This document shows, in pieces, positions 16,481 to 24,766 of a stretch of DNA of 64,000 nucleotides. Under the pieces are notes generated by a model. That model had not been told where the DNA came from and made no database searches. It saw only the letters and a program-made list of their open reading frames with translations. The position numbers and the translations under genes were made by a program. This DNA comes from an uncultured Poribacteria bacterium (lineage in GTDB: Bacteria > Poribacteria > WGA-4E > WGA-3G): NCBI GenBank assembly GCA_958295855.1, contig OY282383.1, forward strand, positions 2,336,481 to 2,400,480. The letters run 5' to 3'. Every line of letters starts with the position of its first letter. Position 1 is the stretch's first letter.

Positions 16481-17335
16481 ATGAAAGATATGAACCATAC
16501 ACAACTTCAAGACGAATTATCAGCCTATTTAGATAATGAATTAGCACCCGCTATGCGTAAGCGGGTTGACGCACACCTCTATGCCTGCGAGGAGTGCAGG
16601 GACATGCTATCGGCACTCCAACAGAACAGCCAGAAAATTAGAGAACTTGAGCATCCGGCACTATCTATTAAGGACGCAGTGATAGAAAAGATACACGAAC
16701 AACTTCAAGACGAATTATCAGCCTATTTAGACAATGAATTAGCACCGGCCATGCGCAAGCGAGTCAAAGGCCACCTCCTTACCTGTGAAGAGTGTGCCGC
16801 CCTGCTCGCAGTGCTCCGCGAAAATAGCGAGCGGATCAAAACCCTCTTGCATCCTGCACCACCCATTAGGGATGCGGTGATGGAGAAGATACGCGCACAA
16901 GCGGCAAACCCTCGCGTAGAGGAATCATCCCACACTCCATGGTTGCGAGATTTCGGGCGGTGGACAAATGCAACATTCATCAAAGATGCGTGCTTATCTC
17001 TTTGCGACCTTGGACGCTGGTTTTGGCGCAGCTTGCAGGCTTCCAAAACTGGCTCTACAAAAGTCCACCCCATCACGGCAGGCGCGACCGGTGTCTTGAC
17101 GCTCGGACTGATCTTAGGCTTCCTCTACCTTTATCCTACTGCACCGCAATATGAGGAACCCTTCGATTTCTACTTCGGACTTTACACAGAACAACTCACC
17201 GATAACCCGTTGAAGTCAAACGTCGGGACACCGCTCAGTCCCCCACCGGCAGGGGAACCGGCACCTGCGGAAACGGTTGATGATACTGAGTTGTTTCTTG
17301 ACCTTTATCTAGGACATGTAGGGCAAACAAAGTAA
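16481..17335 (+). CDS. Anti-sigma factor with two tandem zinc-finger domains
   Basis: 284 residues. Two nearly identical copies of a putative zinc-finger (zf-HC2) anti-sigma domain occupy residues 5-70 and 71-135, each with the H-x3-C-x2-C motif (HLYACEEC and HLLTCEEC). The second copy repeats the first at DNA level (16498-16565 and 16695-16762 almost identical), so the duplication is recent. A single membrane segment follows near residues 197-215 (GATGVLTLGLILGFLYLY), with a proline-rich C-terminal part outside. It should hold the adjacent ECF sigma factor at the membrane. A dispersed repeat supplies part of the linker before the membrane segment (17021-17050). Confidence 0.87.
   Translation: MKDMNHTQLQDELSAYLDNELAPAMRKRVDAHLYACEECRDMLSALQQNSQKIRELEHPALSIKDAVIEKIHEQLQDELSAYLDNELAPAMRKRVKGHLLTCEECAALLAVLRENSERIKTLLHPAPPIRDAVMEKIRAQAANPRVEESSHTPWLRDFGRWTNATFIKDACLSLCDLGRWFWRSLQASKTGSTKVHPITAGATGVLTLGLILGFLYLYPTAPQYEEPFDFYFGLYTEQLTDNPLKSNVGTPLSPPPAGEPAPAETVDDTELFLDLYLGHVGQTK
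17021..17050. repeat. GCAGCTTGCAGGC-type repeat inside the anti-sigma gene
   Basis: TTTTGGCGCAGCTTGCAGGC plus ttccaaaact encodes FWRSLQASKT in the linker between zinc fingers and membrane segment. It is the reverse complement of 16300-16333 and related to 9594-9622, so this repeat family also lies within genes. Confidence 0.6.
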
Positions 17336-17362
17336 AACCCCTGCAAAGCAGGGGAAAATACC
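17336..17362. repeat. GGTAT-type palindrome, left arm decayed
   Basis: AACCCCTGCAAAGCAGGGG-aaa-ATACC directly after the anti-sigma stop codon. The inner stem is intact and the left outer arm is lost. Confidence 0.65.
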
Positions 17363-17397
17363 ACAAATTTTTCAGCAGGCACCCGATAGGTGAATCC

Positions 17398-18498
17398 ATG
17401 CGAATGCATAAGTATTTAATTCTTCATAAGGGCTTACAAGTTTCGCCCTATCTTCTTTGCACTTCTGTTTTAACCTTTTTGCTCTGGGCACCCCACACAC
17501 TTTTTGCTGACCTCAGTACGCTTGAACGCATTGCAGCAGCCGAGCACGAAGTCAGTTACGTGGGTGTCCGTTTGAAGACATTTAGCTCCTCAAGAGGCAC
17601 ACGCACTTTTGAAGAACTCGTCATTCACAAATCCCCAGATGCGTCCTATAGGAAGGAATTAACTGTGGTGGGCGAGCCGCAATCGTTCGGAGGTTCAAGC
17701 AGCAAGGGCGAACACAGAAGAGATAGCAGGCGAAGAGGCCGAGATGAAGAGCGCAGAGATAGGCGTAGGAAAGAGCGTGCACGCAACACTTGGCGGCAGG
17801 TGAGAAGCCTATTTTCCGAAAAAGAGATTAAACTAATTTCACAAAACTACGAGTTGGAAAAATCATCATCCACAGAAAACATCGCGAATTATGAAACCGA
17901 CATCTTAACAATTACACCTAAATTTGCTGGGCGCCCCACAAAGCGGATTTTCTTTGCACGCGAAAATGGGGTTATCTTACGCGTAGAAGATTTGGATGCT
18001 GAAGGTGTGCTTCGGGAAATGTTTGTCTATATCCGTATTAGTTTTGATCCTGAAACTGTGAAACACAAATGGAAAACTTTTCAAAAGGAGATTAAACCGG
18101 AACCACGGCACAGCCACTCAATTTCACTTGTAGAAGGCAAAAAAGTGCTCAGAACGAAACCCATCCAACCCGAATACCTACCACCGGGGTTCCAATTGCA
18201 GGATATTCGGAACATAAAAGACAAGGAAAACACGATTCATCTAATTTATACAGACGGTTTGTTGGGATTCTCCATTTTTGAAACAACGAATAAGCCATCA
18301 CGTCGCAGCGACCGGCAAAATAGGGGAGCATCTGTGATTGAACTCAAAGGTACGCCTGTGCGTAAACACCAGCGCGGACCGACACATGCCTTCGACTGGT
18401 CCAGTGCAGATATTCATTTTTTCTTGTTCGGCACAATGCCTCCTACCGAAATGCAGAAAGTAGTGGCATCCATTATTCACAAAGCAAAACAGAAGTAA
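17398..18498 (+). CDS. MucB/RseB-like periplasmic protein with an Arg-rich insert
   Basis: 366 residues with a signal peptide (LLCTSVLTFLLWAPHTLFA). The mature part starts like outer-membrane lipoprotein-sorting/RseB domains (HEVSYVGVRLKTF). The C-terminal part has the RseB-like segment QPEYLPPGFQL followed by IHLIYTDGLLGFSIFE. Between them lies a very basic stretch (about residues 100-135, rich in RRDRRRK-type runs) not expected in the family. RseB binds the anti-sigma factor and senses envelope stress, so this gene completes a sigma/anti-sigma/modulator set (15672-18498). Identity as a true RseB is inferred from short motifs and synteny. Confidence 0.75.
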   Translation: MRMHKYLILHKGLQVSPYLLCTSVLTFLLWAPHTLFADLSTLERIAAAEHEVSYVGVRLKTFSSSRGTRTFEELVIHKSPDASYRKELTVVGEPQSFGGSSSKGEHRRDSRRRGRDEERRDRRRKERARNTWRQVRSLFSEKEIKLISQNYELEKSSSTENIANYETDILTITPKFAGRPTKRIFFARENGVILRVEDLDAEGVLREMFVYIRISFDPETVKHKWKTFQKEIKPEPRHSHSISLVEGKKVLRTKPIQPEYLPPGFQLQDIRNIKDKENTIHLIYTDGLLGFSIFETTNKPSRRSDRQNRGASVIELKGTPVRKHQRGPTHAFDWSSADIHFFLFGTMPPTEMQKVVASIIHKAKQK

Positions 18499-18518
18499 TA
18501 CCACATTTTTTCGTAGTG

Positions 18519-18549
18519 GGTATGTTCCCCGCTTTGCGGGGTAAATACC
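18519..18549. repeat. GGTAT palindrome
   Basis: GGTAT-gtt-CCCCGC-tt-TGCGGGG-taa-ATACC, first of four copies in the 280-base gap before the dienelactone hydrolase gene. Confidence 0.85.
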
Positions 18550-18576
18550 CTTAGTCCTTGCGGAGAATTCAGCATT

Positions 18577-18610
18577 GGTATGAAACCCCTGCAAAGCAGG
18601 GGCGAATACC
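18577..18610. repeat. GGTAT palindrome
   Basis: GGTAT-gaaa-CCCCTGC-aa-AGCAGGGG-cga-ATACC. Its left half matches the copy inside the WD40 gene at 28518. Confidence 0.85.
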
Positions 18611-18659
18611 ATTGGCAAGACAGGTCTGACAATGCACTATAGCTCTCGTTGGAGGAGAA

Positions 18660-18690
18660 GGTATTTACCCCGCTTTGCGGGGTGTATACC
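18660..18690. repeat. GGTAT palindrome
   Basis: GGTAT-tta-CCCCGC-tt-TGCGGGG-tgt-ATACC. Intergenic. Confidence 0.85.
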
Positions 18691-18722
18691 AACGCTGACG
18701 CAAGGTTTTTAGAGCGGTGAGG

Positions 18723-18756
18723 GGTATAACCCCCTGCAAAGCAGGGGGAACATACC
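18723..18756. repeat. GGTAT palindrome
   Basis: GGTAT-aac-CCCCTGC-aa-AGCAGGGG-gaac-ATACC. It ends 20 bases before the start codon of the dienelactone hydrolase gene, so it would lie in the 5' leader and could affect translation. Confidence 0.85.
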
Positions 18757-18776
18757 CTTACCCAAAGGAGAAAACC

Positions 18777-19586
18777 ATGACATTACGCAATGCCCTCATG
18801 TTAAGTCTTGTTGCCACCGGTGTATTCCTCGCCGGCAACGCAGGCGCGGATAGCACGAAATCTGAACTTGAAAAATCACCCCGCCACGGAGAGTGGGTTA
18901 AAGTCACCGCCGCCGATGCGCACGTTGTCAATGCCTTTGTTGTTTACCCGGAGGTGAAGAAGCCCGCAACCGCTATCATCGTCATCCATGAGATTTTTGG
19001 ACTAACGGATTGGATTCGGCTTGTCGCAGACAGACTTGCCGCTGAAGGGTTTGTCGCAATTTGTCCAGACCTGCTTTCTGGCATGGGCCCCGACGGGGGC
19101 GGTACAGAGAGTTTTGCCTCTGGCGACGATGTCCGGCGCGCTATCCGAGACCTCTCGCCCGACCGGGTTACGGCAGAGCTGGATGCCGTGCTGAAATATG
19201 TCAGCGAGCTGCCCTCAACCAACGAAAAAGTCGCTGTCTCTGGATTCTGTTGGGGCGGCAAACAGACATTCAGTTACGCAGTTCACTCTGATGAGATAGT
19301 AGGCGCGTTTGTGTTTTACGGTGCCGAGCCGCCTGCGGAAGACATACCAAAATTGTCCGCGCCGGTGTACGGGTTTTATGGCGAGAGCGATAACCGTATC
19401 AACGCCACAATTGATGCCACGAAAGCAGCAGCAGATGCCGCAAACGTCACCTACGAACCTGTCATTTATGAAGGGGTTGGCCACGCTTTCTTGCGACGCG
19501 GCATGGCAGAAAACGCGAATGAAGCACAGCAATCTGCCACCAAAGCGGCATGGAAACGATGGGTGTCGCTCCTGCAAGGACTCTAA
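18777..19586 (+). CDS. Dienelactone hydrolase family protein, exported
   Basis: 269 residues with a signal peptide (LMLSLVATGVFLAGNAGA). Alpha/beta hydrolase with the dienelactone hydrolase triad: nucleophile cysteine in SGFCWGG, aspartate in FYGESDNRI, histidine in YEGVGHAFLRRG, plus the conserved glutamate in VIHEIFGL. It should hydrolyse a lactone or ester. The ATG at 18777 follows AAAGGAG; the open frame extends upstream only through a palindromic repeat. A periplasmic location is unusual for this mostly cytoplasmic family but is seen in some members. Confidence 0.9.
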   Translation: MTLRNALMLSLVATGVFLAGNAGADSTKSELEKSPRHGEWVKVTAADAHVVNAFVVYPEVKKPATAIIVIHEIFGLTDWIRLVADRLAAEGFVAICPDLLSGMGPDGGGTESFASGDDVRRAIRDLSPDRVTAELDAVLKYVSELPSTNEKVAVSGFCWGGKQTFSYAVHSDEIVGAFVFYGAEPPAEDIPKLSAPVYGFYGESDNRINATIDATKAAADAANVTYEPVIYEGVGHAFLRRGMAENANEAQQSATKAAWKRWVSLLQGL

Positions 19587-19704
19587 ACGTACACCTGCCC
19601 GAGTTTGTGCGTAGGACGAGATTTCCGTTTGACCGCGGCTCACACGCTTCTTTACGGGTAGGAACAATCTGGGATAGCGACGCTCTATCTAAAAAGGACC
19701 ACGG

Positions 19705-20469
19705 ATGGCAAACCGCCTCAAGAATAAAATTGCAATTATCACAGGTGCCGCCCGAGGCATCGGCGCGAAAAGCGCGGAACTTTTCGCAGGCGAAGGTGCC
19801 GCTGTCGCTATATGGGATGTGAATGCCGAACGCGGCAAAGCAACTGCACAACAACTCCAAGCAGCAGGCGGCACCGCGATTTTCTGTCCGTGTGACGTGA
19901 CTGACTCCGCGCAGATTGAGAATGCTGTCAATAGAGTCGTTTCGGAACTTGGCACCCCGAATGTCCTATTTAACAACGCAGGCATCGCTGTTGTAGGCGA
20001 ATTAGAACAAATTTCCGAAGCAGACTGGGATCGGCAATACGCGGTCAACGTGAAGAGCATCTATCTCGTCTCGCGGGCGGTAATTCCGTTGATGCGGGCT
20101 GCCGGTGGCGGCGCGATTATCAACATGGCAAGCGAATCGGCGTATGTTGGGTTTCCTATGCACCCTGCCTACACTTCCTCCAAAGCCGCCGTGGTGCATC
20201 TCACGCGGAGCATGGCGGTGCGGTATGCTGAGGACAACATCCGGGTGAACAGCCTCTGTCCCGGCACAATTAACACCGAACTCTACCAGGAATTCTTGGC
20301 AAAGCAGCCAGACCCGGAAGCGATAAATAAAGAGATTGAAGCGATGCATCCATTGGGCATCGGCGAACCGGAAGATATTGCTTGGGCAGCGGTTTATTTA
20401 GCCTCCGATGAATCAAAATACATGACCGGGGCCCCGATGCTCGTTGAGGGTGGCATCCTGTCGCTCTAA
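19705..20469 (+). CDS. Short-chain dehydrogenase/reductase (SDR)
   Basis: 254 residues of the classical SDR type: cofactor motif TGAARGIG near residues 12-19, NNAG near 90-93, and catalytic Ser plus YTSSKAA with the Tyr-x3-Lys pair near 156-160. An acidic residue after beta-2 (WDVNAERG) favours NAD over NADP. The C-terminal YMTGAPMLVEGGIL is typical. The substrate is unknown. It ends opposite the M24 peptidase gene. Confidence 0.93.
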   Translation: MANRLKNKIAIITGAARGIGAKSAELFAGEGAAVAIWDVNAERGKATAQQLQAAGGTAIFCPCDVTDSAQIENAVNRVVSELGTPNVLFNNAGIAVVGELEQISEADWDRQYAVNVKSIYLVSRAVIPLMRAAGGGAIINMASESAYVGFPMHPAYTSSKAAVVHLTRSMAVRYAEDNIRVNSLCPGTINTELYQEFLAKQPDPEAINKEIEAMHPLGIGEPEDIAWAAVYLASDESKYMTGAPMLVEGGILSL

Positions 20470-20506
20470 GCGAACTACTCATCGCATCCCCCTACCTACC
20501 CAGAAT

Positions 20507-20528
20507 GGGCGGAGACAGCACTCCGCCC
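20507..20528. repeat. GGGCGGA hairpin in a convergent gap
   Basis: GGGCGGA-gacagcac-TCCGCCC lies between the convergent SDR and peptidase genes. The same arms with a different loop recur at 21739-21760. No T-run is present, so any terminator role would need to be unusual. Confidence 0.6.
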
Positions 20529-20550
20529 TTACAATCCCAGATTAATTGAG

Positions 20551-21654
20551 TCATGCTAACTCGGAAGGAAAAACTGTCAAGGGGTTTGCTATACCTTCCG
20601 AGATGTGGAATGTGTCTTCCAACCTCACGCCGCCAGTACCAGGGACGGAAAGCACCGGGTGTCCAACCGTCACTGTCATCCCTTCACGAATCTGAATGCC
20701 AGAATCACCGGGGTGAATCGTCGGTGCCGGTGTCTCCTCAAAACTGAGTCCGATGCTATGACTGATACCGGCAACATAAAATTCTCCATAACCGTTTTCA
20801 GCGAAAATTTGTTTTGCCACAGCATCAATATCTCGCATCTTCGCGCCCGGTTTTAATGCTTCTCTTCCTGCGGCTTGTGCATGTTTATAAGTTGCAAACA
20901 TCTCTGCCTGCTTCGCGGAGGGTTTACCAATAACAAAGGTTCGACAGAGGTTCGCACAATAACCTTTGTAACGTGGCACTAAGTCAAGTACGACGAGGTC
21001 GCCGCTCTCAATTACTTTGTCAGAGGCCGTTCCGTGCAGCCATCCGGAACGAATTCCGGAATTCACAAAGACAGGCGTCGCGACCCCGTGTCCACCCGCT
21101 TTGCGCATAGCGTACTCTACTTCCGCTGCTACCTCATTTTCCGTTATACCGATGCTGAGCGTCTTCGCTGCTGTTTCCATGCCAATGCCAGCAATTTCGC
21201 CAGCACGCCGCATAAGTGCTATCTCAGAGGCATCTTTCACCATGCGGAGCTCATCCATAACAGGGGCGATGTCTACTACGTTGACGCGAGGATTAGCTCT
21301 TTGGAACATGTTCAATAGAAAAGCGGGTGTTGAGAACCACATCTGCACACCAACTGTGAGTTTATCCTTCTCGCCTATCATGCCGCGCATCACCTGAACA
21401 ACATCTTTGATTTGTTGACCCACCGAAGCGAAAATCCGAACATCCTCAACGCCCAACGATGCTCTAACCTCTTCTTCCTCTCCAGCAAAGGTGACAACAA
21501 GCGGTACGCCTTGTGCGGGAATAATCGCACGCGGTTGATACCGGTCCTCCCCGAAAAAGTAGATGTAGTCATCATGCGTCAGAATAAGGTAGGCATCAAT
21601 GCCCTGCTGTTTCATCCGGTCTTGTGCCTTTTGAACTCTCTTCATATTTAACAT
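20551..21654 (-). CDS. M24 family metallopeptidase (Xaa-Pro aminopeptidase-like)
   Basis: 367 residues with the N-terminal creatinase/prolidase domain and a C-terminal pita-bread domain. Metal-site segments are visible: VVLDLVPRYKGYCANLCRTF (first aspartates), ISHSIGLSFEE (histidine region) and EGMTVTVGHP/VRLEDTF (glutamates). The first position of the canonical HGxG histidine region is changed (ISHSIG), so the peptidase may act on an unusual substrate. The start at 21654 follows AAGGAG. It would remove N-terminal residues before proline or act on a related amide. Confidence 0.85.
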   Translation of the reverse strand: MLNMKRVQKAQDRMKQQGIDAYLILTHDDYIYFFGEDRYQPRAIIPAQGVPLVVTFAGEEEEVRASLGVEDVRIFASVGQQIKDVVQVMRGMIGEKDKLTVGVQMWFSTPAFLLNMFQRANPRVNVVDIAPVMDELRMVKDASEIALMRRAGEIAGIGMETAAKTLSIGITENEVAAEVEYAMRKAGGHGVATPVFVNSGIRSGWLHGTASDKVIESGDLVVLDLVPRYKGYCANLCRTFVIGKPSAKQAEMFATYKHAQAAGREALKPGAKMRDIDAVAKQIFAENGYGEFYVAGISHSIGLSFEETPAPTIHPGDSGIQIREGMTVTVGHPVLSVPGTGGVRLEDTFHISEGIANPLTVFPSELA

Positions 21655-21738
21655 AACAAACTCCTTCTTTGGTTCGGGGAAGCTACCTGTGTTACGGAAA
21701 CCCAACGGCGTGTGCCTGCTACTTTATCTGGCAGGATA

Positions 21739-21760
21739 GGGCGGAAGCATGAGTCCGCCC
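21739..21760. repeat. GGGCGGA hairpin
   Basis: GGGCGGA-agcatgag-TCCGCCC between two minus-strand genes, sharing both arms with 20507-20528. Confidence 0.6.
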
Positions 21761-21792
21761 TACACGATGTGAATATCTAGAAGCATCCAGCA

Positions 21793-22728
21793 CTACAGCC
21801 CATGGTCTTCGGGATGGACACCGCGTTTAAACGTGCCGAAACCGAAGAACGTCGGCGCATACTCCCCGACATAATCAACGACGCTCTCCTCAGGAATTGT
21901 CTCCTCCATCCCCATGCACCAATAACAGCCGTTGACGAGGAGGCGGCGGGCCCCTTCACTTTCTAAATCAACCGAGGCACCCATCGTCGTGTTAAAGATG
22001 CGCGAGGTGTTGCCTTCTTCACCGGTATAGGTTTTAATCCACGCCATCGGCATCGTGACTGTATCCGGCTTTGGGGCATCTGTCGGTTTCATGCCTACCA
22101 GTACCTGCCCGTGAACAAGCACCTGTGCATCGCCCGTCAGTTCTGTAACGCCGTAGACATCAGACGGCCCCCAGACATCCGTAACGCCCTTGAGAATAGG
22201 GTGGTGCTGCATCGCTTCGTCGATTACGCCGCGAGCACTCTCTTTGCCGTGATGCCCATGGTGGTTAACCCACGTCTCGCCGAGCACTTGTCTGCCATAC
22301 CCACCGTCAAACTCCTTGCTGTTATGGCTATATTTTGCATAAGGACTATCAAGGTTTCGGCTATAACTGAAAGCGTGCGTGGCGGTGCGGAGCCCCATCA
22401 CAGGTTTGCCCGCATTGGTATAGTCTATGATATACTTCATCTGTTCATCGGGTAGTTCGCGGAAACGGGTGAACAGCACCATCATATCCGCCGATTCCAG
22501 ATGATGGAGCCCTGGAATGTTCGTCTGTACCTCCGGATTAATCTCGCCTGTTTCCGCATCAATCGCAAACAGCACCGTGCATCGAAACCCATGGTGTATG
22601 GCTAACACCTTCCCTAACATCGGCAACGCCTCTTCGGAACGATACTCCTCGTCGCCGCTTACCAGAACAATATGCTTACCCTTTCCGGGCCCCTCGTTTC
22701 CTTCATAAACAACCCATTCGTTTTTCAT
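21793..22728 (-). CDS. ThuA domain-containing protein
   Basis: 311 residues. A glutamine-amidotransferase-like alpha/beta fold of the ThuA (trehalose utilisation) type: GKHIVLVSGDEEYRSEEALP at the start, MMVLFTRFRELPDEQM in the middle, then YTNAGKPVMGLRTATHAF where the nucleophile elbow would lie. HHGHHGKESARG is a histidine-rich loop. ThuA-like proteins are frequent near Gfo/Idh and PhyH genes in Planctomycetes- and Poribacteria-like genomes; the reaction is not established. The ATG at 22728 is preceded by an in-frame TTG at 22731. Confidence 0.85.
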   Translation of the reverse strand: MKNEWVVYEGNEGPGKGKHIVLVSGDEEYRSEEALPMLGKVLAIHHGFRCTVLFAIDAETGEINPEVQTNIPGLHHLESADMMVLFTRFRELPDEQMKYIIDYTNAGKPVMGLRTATHAFSYSRNLDSPYAKYSHNSKEFDGGYGRQVLGETWVNHHGHHGKESARGVIDEAMQHHPILKGVTDVWGPSDVYGVTELTGDAQVLVHGQVLVGMKPTDAPKPDTVTMPMAWIKTYTGEEGNTSRIFNTTMGASVDLESEGARRLLVNGCYWCMGMEETIPEESVVDYVGEYAPTFFGFGTFKRGVHPEDHGL

Positions 22729-22894
22729 CAAAAATTAAACTCCACATGATAAGATAATGTAAGAAATAAAAAAAGTGACTCACTGTTCGTTCACAACTTG
22801 TATCAGTATAACACATTTTTTTCAGAAAGTCACATTGAATCTGTTTATAGATAGGGCTATTTAGTTTTCAGTTTTTTCCTGGTTCATATCGGAA

Positions 22895-22955
22895 GTCGCG
22901 ATACGGAGATCGCTCCTACCGCAGTGTATCGCGATACGGAGACATCTCCTACGGG
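22895..22955. repeat. Two CGCGATACGGAGA repeats
   Basis: GTCGCGATACGGAGAtcgCTCCTACC and ATCGCGATACGGAGAcatCTCCTACGG occur in tandem with 7 bases between. Each GGAG...CTCC forms a small hairpin. Confidence 0.6.
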
Positions 22956-23006
22956 AGAACTAAATGCCCGTAGTTTATAGAGAATTGACCGTTCTGTGCG
23001 AATAAA

Positions 23007-23035
23007 ATACGCTCCCCGCTTTGAAGGGTGAGTAT
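23007..23035. repeat. Decayed GGTAT palindrome
   Basis: ATAC-gct-CCCCGCTTTGAAGGG-tga-GTAT. The outer arms and part of the inner arms still pair. Confidence 0.5.
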
Positions 23036-23051
23036 CTTAAGGCGAAAAACT

Positions 23052-23080
23052 TTGACAAATATTCAAAATTGCCGTAAAAT
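23052..23080 (+). promoter_or_regulatory. Sigma-70 promoter upstream of aspartate kinase
   Basis: Perfect -35 TTGACA (23052-23057), 17-base spacer and -10 TAAAAT (23075-23080). Predicted start near 23087. It probably drove the decayed dioxygenase gene and would now give aspartate kinase a leader of about 320 bases. Confidence 0.75.
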
Positions 23081-23118
23081 TAGAAGGTGCTTATGTTTAA
23101 CGGAGAACCCGCGGAGCG

Positions 23119-23385
23119 TGCCTACGACATGGACTGCTATCTGTTGAAGCGGCGCTCACGGTTGTTTCGTTTACAGCCGTACAAGCCATCAAACCAGAAA
23201 AGGCTGAAGAATTGAGAATTGACATGTCACCCGGCGACACGCTTTTCTTTACTGGTGGATTTATGAATAAGACGCGCGACCGGTGGCGGCAAAGTTTTAT
23301 ATGTCACTATATAGGCGAAAATTCACAGCGGTTTGAGCCAACTGAAGGCACACACGTTTCACGTTGTGCAAAGACCACAATCTAA
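23119..23385 (+). pseudogene. Remnant of a phytanoyl-CoA dioxygenase (PhyH) gene
   Basis: A frame ending at TAA 23383-23385 reads IDMSPGDTLFFTGGFMNK, then TRDRWRQSFICHYIGENSQR, then FEPTEGTHV. This is the C-terminal part of a PhyH dioxygenase (PGDxLFF, then DRxRRSFICHY). The segment that should carry the distal iron-ligand histidine (usually HGSxPN after LFFxG) is missing, and no full N-terminal half precedes it. A dead gene fragment with an internal deletion, sitting directly before aspartate kinase. The left boundary is approximate. Confidence 0.55.
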
Positions 23386-23407
23386 ACGAAAAATTGGAGG
23401 ATTTGGA

Positions 23408-24766
23408 TTGTTAAAAGTATCAAAGTTTGGCGGGAGCTCCCTCGCATCAGCGGAGCAGGTACGCCGAGTTTGCGACATCATTACTGCGGATTCGGCGCGC
23501 CGCCTGATTGTCGTGTCAGCACCCGGGAAACGGCACAGCCAAGACATCAAAGTCACCGATTTGCTGATTGCGGCGGCATCAGCGAGGCTGATGGGAAAAA
23601 TTGGGGCATCTGAATGTGCTGAGGCTATTGAACGTTACAGAAGCATCGCCTCCGAATTGGGACTTCCCGCAGAGGCAATCGAGCCCGTTGCACGCGACTT
23701 CATGGAACGGTTAGAATACAGCACAACGAATGCTGATTTATACATGGATACGATGAAGGCAGGCGGTGAAGACAACTGTGCCCGGCTGATTGCACAAGTG
23801 TTACAGGCGCGCGGTGTAGAAGCCCACTACGTCAACCCCAAAGAGGCAGGCTTACTGCTCTCTGACGAACCAGGCAATGCCCAGGTGTTACCTGAAGCAT
23901 ACAACCGGCTACGAGATTTGCGCGAGCGTCCCGGCATTACAATTTTTCCTGGATTCTTCGGCTACTCCGAAGCAGGCAACGTTGTAACCTTTTCACGAGG
24001 TGGTTCAGACATCACCGGTGCCATTCTCGCCGGCGCGGTTCGCGCTGATGTCTATGAGAATTTTACGGATGTCGATTCCGTGTTCGCGGCAAATCCATCC
24101 ATTGTAGCCGCCCCTGCCCCGATCGCGGAGTTAACCTACCGTGAAATGCGCGAACTCTCTTACGCCGGGTTTTCTGTGTTCCACGATGAGGCACTTGAAC
24201 CTGTGTATCGTGCAGAAGTCCCTGTCCACATCCGAAATACCAACAACCCCAACGCTGCAGGCACGCTAATTGTTCCACACCGCACCACAAACGAAATTCC
24301 TGTTGTTGGTATTGCCGCCATGAAGGGTGTCTGTTGTGTTTACCTGAGCAAATATCTTATTAACCGCCAGATCGGGTTCGGCAGAAGGCTCCTGGAGGTT
24401 TTGGAAGGCGAAAACATCTCCTTTGAGCATGTCCCCTCTGGCATAGACAACATGTCCGTGCTCATCCGAGAAGAAAACCTACCCGAAGCGAAAGAGAAAA
24501 GGATTGTCGAAAAGATTCGCCAGACACTGGCCCCCGAAGATGTCTCGGTAGAACGCGGGCTGTCTCTCATCATGGTGGTGGGTGAAGGCATGCGGCACAC
24601 TGTCGGCATCGCCTCGCGCGCAACAGGCGCGTTGGCACGGGAAAAGGTCAATATAGAGATTATTAACCAAGGTTCTAACGAAGTCAGTATGATGTTCGGC
24701 ATAAAATCACCAGATATGGAGACAGCCGTGCAAGCCCTCTATAGGGAATTTTTTGAATGTTCATAA
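23408..24766 (+). CDS. Aspartate kinase
   Basis: 452 residues. The N-terminal amino-acid kinase domain starts (TTG)LKVSKFGGSSLASAEQV with the KFGGSS motif, and GFFGYSEAGNVVTFSRGGSD is the conserved substrate/ATP segment. Two ACT domains follow at the C-terminus (VVGIAAMKGVCCV and LIMVVGEGMRHTVGIASRAT). It makes aspartyl phosphate, the first step to lysine, threonine and methionine. The TTG at 23408 is chosen because GGAGG lies 7 bases upstream and the frame then begins like the family; codons upstream belong to the PhyH remnant. Threonine synthase of the same pathway is at 40144. Confidence 0.93.
   Translation: MLKVSKFGGSSLASAEQVRRVCDIITADSARRLIVVSAPGKRHSQDIKVTDLLIAAASARLMGKIGASECAEAIERYRSIASELGLPAEAIEPVARDFMERLEYSTTNADLYMDTMKAGGEDNCARLIAQVLQARGVEAHYVNPKEAGLLLSDEPGNAQVLPEAYNRLRDLRERPGITIFPGFFGYSEAGNVVTFSRGGSDITGAILAGAVRADVYENFTDVDSVFAANPSIVAAPAPIAELTYREMRELSYAGFSVFHDEALEPVYRAEVPVHIRNTNNPNAAGTLIVPHRTTNEIPVVGIAAMKGVCCVYLSKYLINRQIGFGRRLLEVLEGENISFEHVPSGIDNMSVLIREENLPEAKEKRIVEKIRQTLAPEDVSVERGLSLIMVVGEGMRHTVGIASRATGALAREKVNIEIINQGSNEVSMMFGIKSPDMETAVQALYREFFECS

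Larger units (their letters stand above)
22729..23407. other. Divergent intergenic region with repeats, a promoter and a gene remnant
   Basis: About 680 bases between the ThuA gene (-) and aspartate kinase (+). In order: a TGTAAGAAATAAAAAAAGTG unit (22759), a TATACT-like -10 on the minus strand near 22812, two CGCGATACGGAGA repeats (22895-22955), a decayed GGTAT palindrome (23007-23035), a consensus promoter (23052-23080) and a PhyH remnant (23119-23385). Confidence 0.6.

Noticed and set aside
18519..18756. GGTAT palindromes as rho-independent terminators
   Set aside because: No T-run follows, copies occur in 5' leaders and inside genes, and four occur in one gap. At most some may have secondary effects on transcripts.
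23087..23407. Lysine riboswitch in the aspartate kinase leader
   Set aside because: The long leader invited this, but the sequence translates as a PhyH remnant and no lysine-riboswitch-like conserved core or terminator hairpin was recognised by eye.
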